Source: Dichomitus squalens LYAD-421 SS1 (Eukaryota; Basidiomycota; Agaricomycetes; Polyporales; Polyporaceae). Taken from it: a stretch of 64,000 bases of DNA. Location of the stretch: contig NW_006766902.1 in the NCBI RefSeq assembly GCF_000275845.1, forward strand, positions 168,557 through 232,556, given 5' to 3'. The notes beneath the pieces are model-generated. The model saw only the letters and a list, made by a program, of their open reading frames with translations, ran no database searches and was not told the DNA's origin. Numbering within the stretch: the stretch's first letter is position 1; each line of letters starts with the position of its first letter. The translations under genes and the position numbers were made by a program. Shown piece after piece: positions 49,826 through 61,209 of this stretch.

Positions 49826-51271
49826 TCAGGCGAGCTCGGCGAAACCGACGCCGTTGTCGTCGACAGAGAACACGGTGTAAGTGTTCTTCAAGAGGCTAGA
49901 AAGGCAAGGCATCGACACTTTAGCATCCGAAAAACCTAAGACAGAACATGTGAGGACACTCACGTGTCACCGAGGAGCCAGACATTGTCGCCGAGGCCGA
50001 GGTCGCCACCTGAGATAGCGCCAACACAAGAGCCGGAGCCGCTCTCCGTCTCACCGAGCGAGAGGTTCTCGCTCGAGATCGCCCAATCCTTGCCGCCCCA
50101 GTTGAACGAGACCTCGGGCGCCGAGTCGCAGGGGTAAGAGTACAGGCCCTGGCTGCTGTCGTAGACGTCCGAGCCGTCGACCGCGTCCCAGAAGCTCTTC
50201 GCGGCGTCAGTCGGCGCGGTGATGATCGTCGAGCCCGAGTCGATGATCGTGTCGAACGAGTCCGCGACCGACTTGCCGCCCACGGACACGGACGCGCCGC
50301 CGATCTGCCAGAAGCCGTTGTCGGACGAGATGTCGTGGTACTCGATGTCGCCCTTGTAGAGGTCCGAGTTCGTGCCGCCAATGTAGAGCTCGGAGCCGGA
50401 GGAGGCGAGCTTGAAGCCGAAACGGCCCTCCTTGGCCGTCCCCTGCGAGACGGCGGTGAAGAAGAAGGGGTCGTGGTTGAGGCTGGAAATTGCCGGGAAT
50501 GCGAGGCCGAGGAGACCGTCCGAGGGGTCCGACTGGAACTCGGAGGACTCCTGAGTCACGGCAGCGAGGTATTGGCCATTGACCTTAACGCCACCGACGG
50601 TGACTGTGGGATGAACATGAGAATGGCACAAACTTGACGTGCTCGATGGCAGGGGGCATACCGGTGTCGGTGTAGGGATCGCCAGAGGCGGTAGAGCCGT
50701 CGCCGTAGCTGATCGAGAACGAACCGCTCTCCTTCTTGCCGGAGGTCGACGGATCGTACTTGTTGTGCGAGCCGCACGAGTCGCACGAGGTGGACGGAAC
50801 CCAGAGGTCGGACGAGCCGGTATCGAAGTCGATGACAAACTTCTGGTCGTCCGTGCCGATGGTGATCTCGCCGGTCCAAAGAAGGTCGTTCTCCTGGTCG
50901 GTGAGGTCGACTCCATCACGCTTGACGTGCGTGGGGATCGTCGCGAGAGGCTTGATCGAAGCACCCTTGTTGAACGCCTTGACGCCGACGTTGTTCTTCA
51001 GGTTGATGAGGTTCTGGCGGTGCTTGCTGTGTAAGCGGGAAACCATGCGCAGTCAGCATCGATATGCAGAAGAATCTACACTAGAGTAGACGCACTTCTG
51101 AACGCGAACGAGCTCACGGGCCACCTTCTCGGCGTTGAAGGTGCCGTCCTCGTTTGTCAGAGAGCCGCGCTTCTGAATGGGGATGCGAATGCCAGAACTA
51201 GGCTTCACAATCGGGGAGGCAGAAGCGATGAGCGCGAGGGCAACAGTGATGAGGGCGGCCTTGCAGAACAT
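49826..51271 (-). CDS. Secreted aspartic protease, polyporopepsin type (A1 family)
   Basis: A pepsin-like endoprotease, secreted and acid-active. The start MFCKAALITVALALIASASP is a signal peptide; a second upstream Met (51313) would displace it. A propeptide follows (LTNEDGTFNAEKVARELVRVQ, KHRQNLINL) with a KR site at VKRDGVDL. The two catalytic motifs are VIDFDTGSSDLWVPS (Asp-Thr-Gly, around 50815) and DTIIDSGSTIITAP (Asp-Ser-Gly, around 50225). Other family blocks are SFSISYGDGSTASG, DGLLGLAFPAISS and IEYHDISSDNGFWQIGG. The C-terminus is WLLGDT, then after an intron FLKNTYTVFSVDDNGVGFAELA-stop. The flap tyrosine (ISYGDGS) is present, and a CDSC pair lies after the first motif. All catalytic residues are intact. 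A TATA box lies 120 bp upstream. Confidence 0.95.
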
Positions 51272-51389
51272 GGTGGCTGGTCTGAGTGGTGAGGAAGGGG
51301 AGCGGGAGAACAAGTCGGAGGACCTGAGGGGCTGATGCCTGTGGATGCAGGAGTGAACCTGATGCCGGATGAGGGTGTTTGCGTGAGCC

Positions 51390-51396
51390 TTTTATA
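51390..51396 (-). promoter_or_regulatory. TATA box of the aspartic protease
   Basis: TATAAAA on the minus strand, about 120 bp before the start codon at 51271, followed by a pyrimidine-rich leader. Position and sequence fit a regulated, strongly expressed gene. Confidence 0.6.
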
Positions 51397-53291
51397 CAGC
51401 ACCAGGCGGTATGTGCGAATGCGATTGACATTGCAATCGGAGGCGAGGGTGGCTTCAGTGACCCCACCTCAACATGGTGCGAAGCGAGCGAACGCATGGC
51501 GCAGCACAAGGACTTGGAGATGACAGCGTCTTGCACGGGTACCGTGAAGGGCATCATCGACGCGTCGCGTCGGACGTCACGACATGCCGAGCTGGATGCG
51601 AGATAATGTGTTGTCAAGCGGGCTCGAGAATCGTCGGACAAGCTGTTCGGAGTGGAGTGCAAGCGTAGTATGCGCGTGATGCCAAAGAGATGCGTACGAC
51701 TAGTCCATTTGATGACGTGACGCAGCGAAGTCCTTCTCTACAGAGCGTTGAGGTCAGCGCAATCACTGCGCGTCAGCAAAGCGTTTGAGCCTGTGATGGC
51801 GCACCCCTCAGTAACGTGGGCCATGTACCCTATCTTGAGCATTACTTCGTCAGTGTCACCGGCGCTCGAAATGGATTACGAATTCGCATCGCGGATGAAG
51901 TCCAGTCGCGGACAAAGGCATGACCACAAGACAGCCAGCTGCCTACTCGTACCATGAGTGAGTGGATCTCGGACATGTGCTCGAAAATTGATGTGGCTTG
52001 GGGAATCACATACCTGTGCTCGACGGGAGCGCTAAGACGATGATGACCGGTACGCATCAAAAGGGGTACATACTGTGTTAATAGCTCTACTGCAATCAGC
52101 GCTGATCCGCATAGCTTCGACAATGGTCGTCAATGCTACCTACAGCAACATGCCCTTGAGTGTGGCATAACGTACCGGAGATGGCTGCACTCCGATCGAG
52201 GGAGCTCCATATAACGCGGCAGCATCATCGGTCCGGGCGTAGCAGCGGAGAGATTTGGTTTCTTCGTCATCAACAGTACGAGACAAAGTGTACTGCGCTG
52301 TTAAGCGAGATGCGCGTGCTGCGCTGTAGCTGGGGTGGGGGCTTCCCGACTAGCGTCGCATCTATTTGGTGGGCGAAGTCGCGCATAGCAGCTACCATTG
52401 ATCGTGTAAGCCAGAAGTGCTGCGTTCATGCGAGAGCGAGGAAACCAAGGATTAGGAGGCGGTTCGCAGCATAAGACTTGCGAGAAGTACAATGTTGTGC
52501 GCTAAAATGTGACCGATATAGGAAAGTTAAGCGCCTCTTACTACCAAGCGAGGAGTCGCACCCAAACGCCAGCTGCCATTGATCATCGATCATGGCCGAT
52601 CGTCGTGATTCGTGACAACGGCCCAAGTGAAACAGGCAGTTCAACTTCCAGAGTCTGTAGAAGCGGTCGCGACGAGCACGAACGAGGACAGTCCGAAGCG
52701 CCCGGACGCCAGAGTGCCTCAGCCACAGCGGAGTTCAAAAGGCCTGGCAGGCAATCTGCCGGGCGATTACTTAGGGCCTGTTCGGCAAAGAGTTGGAGTT
52801 AGAGTTACCGGCATTTCATGCCCATATATAGTAATAATATCTCGGTTTCCAATGTCCGGGAAACTCGAGTTACCCGGGCGAGTGCATGCGTTCGGATGCC
52901 TCGTAACTCTGGGCGGCTGTTATCAGGTCGCGTCGTAACTCCTCTCGAGCCTCCATCACCGAAGGCCGCCAGCATGGACGAGTTCCTCTTCTAGCCTCCG
53001 AAACACAGCAGCTGGGGTTCCTAGACTGTCTTTCATCCGGTTGCGATGGTCATTGAGGAGGTCCTGGACCCACTGCCGACCAGATAGGAAAGATGTGTGG
53101 TAAGGCTCTGGATTGAGGTGATTCCAGGATTCTTCGATTGCAGTGATAGCGGTGGCAACAGTGACAATGACAGTATGACACTATATAAGGGTCACCCCCA
53201 GTGAAAACCCCGCCTATTGCCAAAGATTGCTGGCTATTGCCGTCTGATGCCGTCTTTTCGGAGCGATTTGGATGACAGCTCGGCGTCTAAA

Positions 53292-53375
53292 ATGGCTCGT
53301 TTCATACATCGATTGGCTCGTTTTATATATACAATGGGCCGTTCTATATGTACAATGGGCCGTTTGACGTCGATC
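53292..53375 (+). repeat. 21-bp tandem repeat, four degenerate copies
   Basis: Units start at 53292, 53313, 53334 and 53355. Each begins with a form of ATGGGCCGTT or ATGGCTCGTT followed by TATATRTACA-like sequence; the fourth unit diverges after its first ten bases. Confidence 0.75.
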
Positions 53376-53534
53376 GATAGTATTAAACCGGTGTCCGATG
53401 TATATATACTGTTCCACCCACATCTATTACATATATGCCTCCCTGTGTGCCGACCGACGGTTATCCTACCATATCCATTCTTACGATCTCGTCCCCAGCT
53501 CCTTCGTCCATGACGCCATCGGTGTTCGCAATGC

Positions 53535-53640
53535 TCTATATATAGTGGGCGAAAGCCGTCCTCCCATCTCTGCGCCCTTTCTTCCCTCCTTTCACCATCC
53601 CTTTCTGTCCTCGGTACTCTCATTCACCGTGAGCCTCGCT
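53535..53640 (+). promoter_or_regulatory. Orphan core-promoter-like segment
   Basis: A TATATATAG box at about 53537 is followed by a long C/T tract (53560-53625) typical of fungal transcription starts, then a series of CAG/GTGAGT and CAG/GTAAGT splice-like junctions up to 53715. No coding exon follows within 1.5 kb. It may drive a spliced non-coding RNA or be what is left of a lost gene. Confidence 0.35.
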
Positions 53641-55180
53641 AACAGGTAGGGTATCGCTGTCTGTACACGTCAACACAGGTGAGTGGGTTACTCGCTGTCA
53701 CACAGCATACAGGTAAGTCGTGCGGGTGCAGCAACGCAGTAGGTTAGAGCACGTCGTGGTAGGTCACTGTACGCGGGCTTGGCACAATGCGCGGGCGCGG
53801 GGAGTAGCGTATTATTATGTAATGCGAAATTTGTATCGTAGAGTAACCACCCATAAATATATATATCCGTTCATGCTCGATCTGGTGCCCTAGCGCAACG
53901 AGCCCCAACTGTATAGGACTGTTGCACTCTGTTCCTATATTTTTGCCAGGTGTTCAATAGAGTGGAACATACAGATATCGGGCGAAAAATATGCAAATAG
54001 ACGGAGACAGACGGGAAAAGACGACGAACGGCAAATAGCTTTTTGTGTGCATATGGACAGATATATATGCATTCACCTACATACATGTGGATATCTGACT
54101 ACTTCTGCCTTTTGGGCGGACTGAAACGGGCCGAAAAAGATGAGAATCGTGAGCAACAGGGAAGGTTCTCACTGGGGTTGACATGTGATACATCAGTAAT
54201 ATCGTCGATTTCCAAGGTGAACCACCAACTTCCCGGCGGTGCTGCCTCCTCCCCGCCCGCCTCTGCATTCGTTGAGATATAAAGTATATAGGAGGCCAGG
54301 TCAGTACTTGCGATGCGCCAACCCTCCCTAAGTGCACTAGTACCGTCACCGTGTGTGCACCGTCGGCTTATCCGTTGATCTGCCGCTCGTTGAGGTACGT
54401 CGCCAATGTAGATCATGTTCTTTCATCATCGACCTCCAACAGTTTTATACCGACTCTACCTTGCTAGAGACATCCTATCAGAAGCCGTTGAAGAAGGTGC
54501 ACAGTGGAGCGATCTGTTTCCCTGATGTCGCTCTACTAATCTCGCAGTCTTCTCCACCACCAATACTGAAAGTGCAGTTGTGATGCTCACTTTGTCGAGA
54601 AAAATCATTCACCGTATAGTGGCGCTCTGACCACGATCGTGATCGACAGGTTTCTAGCTGTGACTATGTAGTTGAGAGCTCCTCGGGCGGAACGTGCTGC
54701 GGTAGCATCTGACTGGGCGAGGTCAATGGGCGGTGGGCTGCGGTAGCCTCCATTGGACAATGTCTCCGGGGGTTCCAACCGCCGTCGGTCTGGTCTCCTG
54801 GGTTGTGGATCCGGCTCAGACTTTACGATCCAAGTCAAGATACTGGATATATGCATGTATGTCTCCCTGAAACTTCTACATTCAAGCTCTTGATCTCATT
54901 GTACTGGTGGTTAGAATCTCTGCCTGAGATATGCGTCTAATATGCTAGGGCTTGCAATGAGACAAGTTGGTATGGCTTGATTACCTCTTGGGATCTTCTG
55001 AGCGTTTTTGGCATGTGGCAATGTCACTGAACCCGCACTGACAGGTGGCACGTCTTCCTAGGATGGGATTACGCAGTGCTTCTGTGACAGGCCGCAAATG
55101 ACACGGCGACAGGCAAGATCCCGTGCCTCAAGCTCGAGGTCTATTCCCGGCTCTCATGTGAAGGCATTGTTCCCCGAAGG

Positions 55181-55187
55181 TATAAAA
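55181..55187 (+). promoter_or_regulatory. TATA box of the small secreted protein gene
   Basis: TATAAAA lies 50-56 bp upstream of the start at 55237, with a short C/T-rich leader between. This is tight and canonical for a strongly induced fungal gene. Confidence 0.65.
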
Positions 55188-55236
55188 CCAATCCTCTTCA
55201 TCGAGGGGTCGCCACTCATCTGCCTTTGAGCCTACC

Positions 55237-55556
55237 ATGAACCTCCGCCTCTCTACCCTCGTCATCGTCGCTACCGGCCTCTTGGCCGCCTCCCCGATAG
55301 TCAACGCTGGTCCCGTTGCCTATGGTATCTGCCAGACAGGTATGATCTCGAACATGCGCGATAGCCGGTCCACACTCACCCCTTCGTTATAGGATGCAAC
55401 GCCGTTGTCGTTGCCTGCTACGCAGGCGCGGGCTTCACCTTTGGCACTGTCACTGCGGGTCTGGGCGTGCCGGCCGCCATTGTCGCTTGTAATGCCGCCT
55501 TGGGGACCTGCTCCGCCGCTTGTGCGACTGTAGCCCTTTTTGCGCCGACTCCGTAA
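55237..55556 (+). CDS. Small cysteine-rich secreted protein (88 aa)
   Basis: Two exons (55237-55339, 55393-55556) around a 53-bp intron encode 88 residues. The first 24 (MNLRLSTLVIVATGLLAASP, IVNA) form a signal peptide with an AxA-like cleavage site before GPVAYG. The mature part has six Cys (positions 32, 36, 43, 67, 74, 78) in the pattern ICQTGC, VACYAGAGFTFGTVTAG, IVACNAALGTC and SAAC, and is otherwise Gly/Ala/Val-rich and hydrophobic. This belongs to a small family found across fungi and some animals, often labelled zygote-specific or cysteine-rich in databases, with no established function as far as I know. It is not a hydrophobin (wrong Cys number and spacing). The clean TATA box and intron support real expression. 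Confidence 0.85.
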
Positions 55557-57270
55557 AGGTTCTTTGCTTGCAGATGTTCAAACGCAATGTACTATTAGTT
55601 ATGAGTCCAGAAGGTAGCGTCTTATCGTCCCCTGTGTACGACGTTTTTCAACTAACGCGTACACATCGTATTAGCAGAGATGAATCGTGATAGCAGGTCG
55701 AAATGTTTCAGACTTCCAGGGATCTGTATATGTATTCAGTACAGATGTTTGAGGTTATAAGAGGGGTTATTGGCAATCAGTCAGTGGTACGTTCCAGTGG
55801 ACATGGCTCAGCCATGCCAACTGAATCTCTTGTTCAACCTCTCGCGGAGCGCCGGAAAGCCTTTCTTGATTCCAATCTCCTTCCTTCCCAGGAAATGGGA
55901 GGCCTAGTTTTTACCGTTTTGAGCCTTCACCTGTACCTTCGAGCCTGGACTGGACGGGCGCGGTGCTCTGATGGGGAGGAAGATGCTAACGAAGAGGGCG
56001 ATGACACTGATGGCGAGTGCATTGGATGTAGTACGGAATCGGCTGCACAATCACGGTTCCTTGTCTTCTGCTTCTGCGCAGCCGCAGGCCGCAGGGTGGG
56101 TCACTTTACGACGCAAGGAATCCTCTTCCCCTCCCGTCTTTGGACTGCACTGGCTCCATGCTTCCCGTTGCTCCCCTCCGGAGACCCTACCCTTCTCCGT
56201 TGGTATCCTCTTCTGCGCCCTGTTCTGCCGGTCAGTCTTTGACAGTTCTTCGTCTCCTATCAATTCAAGTGCTGAAAGCGTCACTCGTAGACTCAGACGA
56301 GCATATTCCAAGCACATGTCTCGACCGGCTCTGCTCGGAAGGGACCAAGTTATGCCTGTGTATGATCCTCTTGTTTCCGTGTATCTCTTGCGGAATATGT
56401 GTGTCTCCAAGCCCCGATGGTGATGCTGTACTAGTCTCGTATCATCAGCTCGTTGCGTCATAGGCGTATTGTACGTCCTCCGAGCGTAATGCCTGCTGTG
56501 GAGGTTTGTCTCATGCTACTGCCTCCCTGTCATGAAGATGCTCATGATCCATATAGTACTTCTCGGCGGCTTGTGTAGAAGGCTGAACGACGCACCTCTC
56601 ACAGCTTCTACAATCGCATGCGCTACGGAAGGGGAGGCTGCGTCAAACTCAGACCAGCCCTGTCGCAGTCCTCGACTTCAGACCATGATGAGAATCCCTC
56701 GAAGGCAGGTACGATCGCCATCCAACCTCAGCCAGGCGCATCGATGCAGACGTCTCAGAGGGCGCCCGCGACGGAGGATGCCAGATCTACGGCGAGTGCC
56801 AAGAGGGAGTCCGACGCATTGACAGATGAGACGGCAGTGGGCAGTGTTCAAGAGAGTAAAGACACGTAGGTACTGTAGAGCGGTAACGGATGGTGCTACA
56901 AAATGTCAGATGGAGTTTTGGAGCCTTCGCGGTACGAGACTGGTCTCCCATGCGAACACCGATAAATCAGCGGGTGTTCGGGACCGAAAACATCGGTTGA
57001 TTCTATGACTGCCCTGTAGACGAAGACGAGGGCCATCTATCAAGCTGAACCTTTCACCCAGCGAAACGGGATCGAAGAACACTGGGAGGAGAATCAGGAG
57101 GGCGGCAATGGTGGTGGTAGTGGTGGTGGTGGAGGGGGAGGAGGAGGATTCGTCAGGACTCTGCTAGCACTTTTATGAGAACTAATATGGGAATGATCAA
57201 ATCGGACGAAATCCGACTTGAAACCTGTACGAAGGCCGTGTTGATTGGCGGCTGGGTGGTGCGGGTGAGC
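55557..57270. other. Intergenic stretch, no gene seen
   Basis: 3' sides of the small secreted protein gene and of the F-box gene. Frames at 55703-56242 and 55971-56423 are open but without domain character. A (GGT)n/(GGA)n purine-rich microsatellite sits at 57103-57149. Confidence 0.45.
57103..57149 (+). repeat. GGT/GGA microsatellite
   Basis: Runs of GGT triplets pass into GGA triplets, giving a strand-asymmetric G-rich tract about 120 bp downstream of the F-box gene's stop. Confidence 0.8.
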
Positions 57271-58627
57271 CTATCCATGCTTACAAGACCTGATCACCGC
57301 CTCCGCCGACAGGTACTGCGCCGGAGCGTACAACTCATCCTGCACGTGCTCAAATCTGATCCCGACCTCATCGCACGCTTCCTCCAGTTCCCGGTGTTCC
57401 CGATAGGGGCTCCCAGCCGGGACGATGATCCTGATGGTCTGCACCGAGCCATAATATTGCCGACTCCGCAGTCCGGGCAGAAAGCTGAGGATCATCTCCT
57501 CAGCCGCACCCGACACGCCCTCATTGGTGGCGTATTCGAACGTCTTCAGGCTCGAGGGCAGGCGGCCGAAGAACGCGCCCGTGAGAGTGCCCTGCATGCA
57601 GCGGATGTGCTCGAGCGACGGGGCCCTCTCGACGAAGCCGTCGAGGAACGGCGAGCCGATGTTCTGCCACGACGTGTCGCCACTCAGGATCAGGTGCTGC
57701 AGGTGCGTGCCGTGCGCCATGAGCGCCTGTTCCCACTCGTGGTATGGGACGAGCACGTGGAAGAGGGCGTGCAAGTGGAAGGAGACCAGCTGGGGCGCGA
57801 ACGCGGTGAACAGCGCGATGGCGACGGGGCAGCGGCAGAAGTAGACCCGCAGGACGAACCTCCGCAGGTGCGGCGCGAGGCCCGCGCCGACGTCCCAGTC
57901 CGCAGCTTCGTCGCAGTCGTCGAGCGAGACCTCGAGCGTCTCCAGGCGAGGAAGCGACAGACACGCGGGCAGTATCGCGGCGCTCTGCGGGCCGTGCACT
58001 ATGAGGTGGGTGACGGCCCGGACTGCGGGTGCCTCGAGCACGGACGGATCGAATGTCTGCTTGGGGTGCCACAGGTATCTGAACCTGCTGAGGCCGTCTT
58101 CCGGAAGGAGGTGCAGCCAATCGAGCTGGCCCTTATCGTCATCGCTGTCCATATCTATGGATAGATATCGGACGATAGGGCGGAGATGAGGGCACGAACG
58201 CATGGTGCGCGCAAAGCATCGGTCGCGGCTTCTCTCTGCGGGCCCGCTCCATCCGCTGAAACAGACATACTTATAGAGGAACGTCTGAGCCGGGATGGTC
58301 CACGCGCGAGCGACGAGAGTAGCGCGACAGAGGCTGCGAGCCGTAGTGAAGTATTGTAAGACGTTGTGCAATACGTCGCCGTTGAGAGGAGGGGCGGGTG
58401 TTATGCGAGGTAGAAGGGGAAGAGAAGTTCGACGCTACGATGCCTATCGTTAGTGATCGCTGATCTCTGCAAGGCTGTCGCCACAGCGGACTTGCCTGGA
58501 GGGTGTCAATATTAGGCGAACGAGTCCTTGCCTCTGGAAGAGGCTCAGATGTCCGGTGATTGAATGCGGTGACCGCCTCAGCGAGAGAATGTGTGAACTC
58601 TGGTGAAGCCAAGCGGTATGGACCCAT
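57271..58627 (-). CDS. F-box-like/LRR-type protein
   Basis: Two exons (58496-58627, 57271-58434) give 431 residues. Exon 1 starts MGPYRLASPEFTHSLAEAV. Exon 2 begins RRTSLPLLPRITPAPPLNGD and continues VLHNVLQYFTTARSLCRATLVARAW, the second half of an F-box-like motif (the L-x-x-C-x-L-V-x-[RS]-x-W block). It is followed by FLYKYVCF and a string of Leu-rich strands (LSIDM, LIVHG, LETLEVSL, LVSFHLHAL, LQHLILSG, LEHIRCM, LKTFEYAT), the degenerate repeat type common in basidiomycete F-box proteins. Such proteins dock to SKP1 in SCF ubiquitin ligases; a substrate cannot be named. The single intron (58435-58495) uses a GCAAGT donor. The 329-codon plus-strand frame opposite is a GC-rich shadow. Confidence 0.78.
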
Positions 58628-59112
58628 GCGGGGACTCCGATTATGAGGGGTCGGACGAGACTCTGTCTCGAGTACTTCCTGGGTCTACTCGATCACCTGC
58701 TGAAGACTGCGCTGGGCTGCGCTGGTGTGAGAACGACCAATGATTGCATTGTCATCGGGATTCGAATTCGAGGTACGTTCATGCTGAGGGACGGCTATCG
58801 GCATCTGGACATGCACTGGTTACATTGCGAAACGTTTTGCGGGAGCTAAATCTTGAGGTGCGAATGCTCCTGATTGAAGCGCAAGTATCAATATCCTGCA
58901 ACTACATGGAGCGCGTCCAGGCTCGCGACGTAAGGAGTGCCGAAGGAGTTTCGTGCATAGAATTTTGCGAAGGGTCATTGCCATAGTGCATCATGCTAAT
59001 AATGACATACTAGAGCGTTTTGTTGGCGGAGCAAATGCTAGAAACACAGCAGGAATACAATGATCGAATCAACAGTCTAACCGCCCAGACCTCCGTCGGA
59101 GAAAGAAAGCGT
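58628..59112. other. Intergenic gap
   Basis: Between the F-box promoter and the 3' end of RPS2. No gene is seen. Confidence 0.5.
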
Positions 59113-59676
59113 CTAATACGCCTTCTTGCCCTGTGCAAGCTGTAGGTGCGCGCTGTGCTCGTCGTATGGGTACTGGGAGAGAGAGATCTCGCGCCAAAGG
59201 TCGGGCGTGAGGAACGCGTACGTTTTCGTGATCTGCACACGCACATTTCGTCAGCAGTAGCTCCACCAACGCATTCGGACGGAGCACGCACGGCAGCGAA
59301 GGTCGCCTTCAAGAAATTACCCATCGTCGCAGTCGAACCCTTCGACTGTGTGTAGCAGTCCTCGATGCCCGCAAGCTGGAGCATACGCTTCGACGCGGGA
59401 GCAGCGACGAGACCGGTACCACGGGGAGCAGGGATGAGACGGCACATGACGGATCCGACCTTGCCAGACACCTTCGAAGGCACGGTGTGGGGCTCACCGA
59501 GGTTGGCACCCCAGTAACCCCTCCGAACGGGAACGACGGAGAGCTTCGCGAGGATGATGGCGCCGCGGATGGCAGTCGCGACTTCCTTCGCGCACTTGAC
59601 ACCGAGACCGACATGGCCGTCCGAGTCACCGATGGCGACGAACGCCTTGAAGCGGGTGCGTTGACCGGCGCGGGTC

Positions 59677-59708
<32 letters not shown>

Positions 59709-60007
59709 ATCCTTGAGCTTAGGGAGGAAGAAATCGATGATCTGGTACTCCTTGACGGGAAGCGAGAAGAGGTAAATCTCCTCCATGGAGCGGATTTTGC
59801 CGTCCTTTACGAGACGACCAAGCTTGGTAACGGGGACCCTGACAGACGTGCGCGCATTAGGGTGAGATGAAGATGGGGAATTATAGCAGGTACTGACCAC
59901 TCCTTCTCCTCGTCCTTGCGGCCACCGCGACGGGGGCCCCGACGGCCCCGTCCACGGTCACCACGCCCGCGTCCAAATCCACCACGTCCGCGTCCGGAGT
60001 CGGCCAT
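59113..60007 (-). CDS. RPS2: Small ribosomal subunit protein uS5 (RPS2)
   Basis: Three exons (59898-60007, 59292-59838, 59113-59232; introns of 59 bp each) give 258 residues, the usual length. The N-terminus is the Gly/Arg-rich [16 protein letters not shown] tail typical of eukaryotic uS5, a target of arginine methylation. The S5 core follows: [105 protein letters not shown]. It ends AQGKKAY-stop after [19 protein letters not shown]. The protein sits at the mRNA entry and helps decoding fidelity. The gene is complete, with all splice phases checked. A donor-like GTGAGT at about 60240 (minus strand) suggests an extra intron in the 5' leader. Confidence 0.97.
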
Positions 60008-61209
60008 TGTGTTCTTGCTGGAAGATTACTAAGGAATTCGAGACACGTTAGGAGGCTCGCGCAAAGAAGGATCGAAGGGCAGACGAGAAGGGAGAGGGAT
60101 GGACCTGCTAGCGCCCTCATCCGAATGTCATAGGATCCATCCAGCTTGCTCCCAGCCTCCTGACACTACGAGTCTTGGCTTGGACACCCATAGCCTCCAT
60201 TTCCGCACATTTCGAGCATAACGGAGACATAATGAAAAGTACTCACGTCTTGAGGATGTGTCGAACGTCGAGCACGGCGGGCGGTGTGTGTACGACAACT
60301 TGCGGTGGGCGCTAGGATGTCCCGATTGGGAGCAGGCCTGCCCTGAGCCGAGGAAGTCCCGTGACGTGACTTGCAAGGGACGGAGTAAGACGCCTCTTGC
60401 AGCTCCACTTTCACCTCCCGCTTCCCTCCCCCTCTCTTCCTGCCATAAAACAGACGAATAGGCCCGGGAACTCCTCATGTTTTTTGCGGCGAAGTATGTT
60501 CAAGTGGTGGTTGGAGATCTGGTGTTCGGAACCTCCAGCTCCCGGGCGGCTGTCGCTCCATGAGGTTCTGGCTCTCGCCGCTGTCGTTTTCAGCTCTCGT
60601 TCTTCCTTCCCTCTTCCTGTCGTGCTCTCATGACATCGCCGTTTGTTGCTCTCAAGATATCTCTACCAAGCTACATACATTGCAACTACTATTGCGCGGC
60701 GCTCACAAACCCGCCTCCTCGTTCCTCAGCCAGCCAGCGCTCGTCATCTAAGGCAACATACGTCATTAGTGCATGATCCCGGTGCTCCGTCCTACCGTGA
60801 GTCCCGCCGTCCATCTCCCCGTCCATCCTGTTTTCCCTCGTGTGAGTATATAATAAGTTTCTCAGGGCGAGTTTGATGGCTAGCTAATCCAGCGGATGTA
60901 CTCGGACCTCAGTGTGCACCCAGAGTGTCCAGGGTCCTCGCTTCAACCTCAGCGAGTGCAGGACCTTCAATACCGCCCCCGAGCAAACTCTCAGACGCGT
61001 GGCATCTTTGCCGGATTGAGCACGTGATGCTGGCGTGGTCGTCGGTGCGCCCTGCCCCGCAATCGATTAGCGGTGATGGCAGAGCTGTGCATTGTGGCTG
61101 CTGCTCTGCTCTGGTGTCCCGACCTCTTTCTGCAATTGGTCCTCTCCGTCTGGTCGATTTACTAATAATCCTCGTTAGACCTGCTGGTTTCTGATCGCAC
61201 CCACACATC
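60008..61209. other. Divergent promoter region RPS2 / disordered-protein gene
   Basis: Holds the RPS2 leader and promoter (minus) with a probable 5'-UTR intron (about 60100-60245), and C/T-rich promoter-like sequence for the plus-strand gene (60560-60660). No protein gene was recognised. Confidence 0.5.

Larger units (their letters stand above)
51397..55180. other. Long gene-poor stretch with repeats and an orphan promoter
   Basis: 3.8 kb without a recognisable protein gene. It holds a 21-bp tandem repeat (53292-53375), a TATA plus pyrimidine-tract segment with no gene behind it (53535-53640), and AT-rich runs (53850-54110). A TE-end-like word near 52780 has no matching partner. Short frames show no domain. 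Confidence 0.45.

Noticed and set aside
52770..52810. Possible transposon terminus (TTAGGGCCTGTTCGGC-like word)
   Set aside because: It resembles the ends of some small DNA transposons, but I found no inverted partner or flanking target duplication in the window.
57175..58164. 329-codon plus-strand frame opposite the F-box gene
   Set aside because: It is rich in Arg/Glu/Val with no domain, and its codons mirror the GC-rich third positions of the well-supported minus-strand gene.
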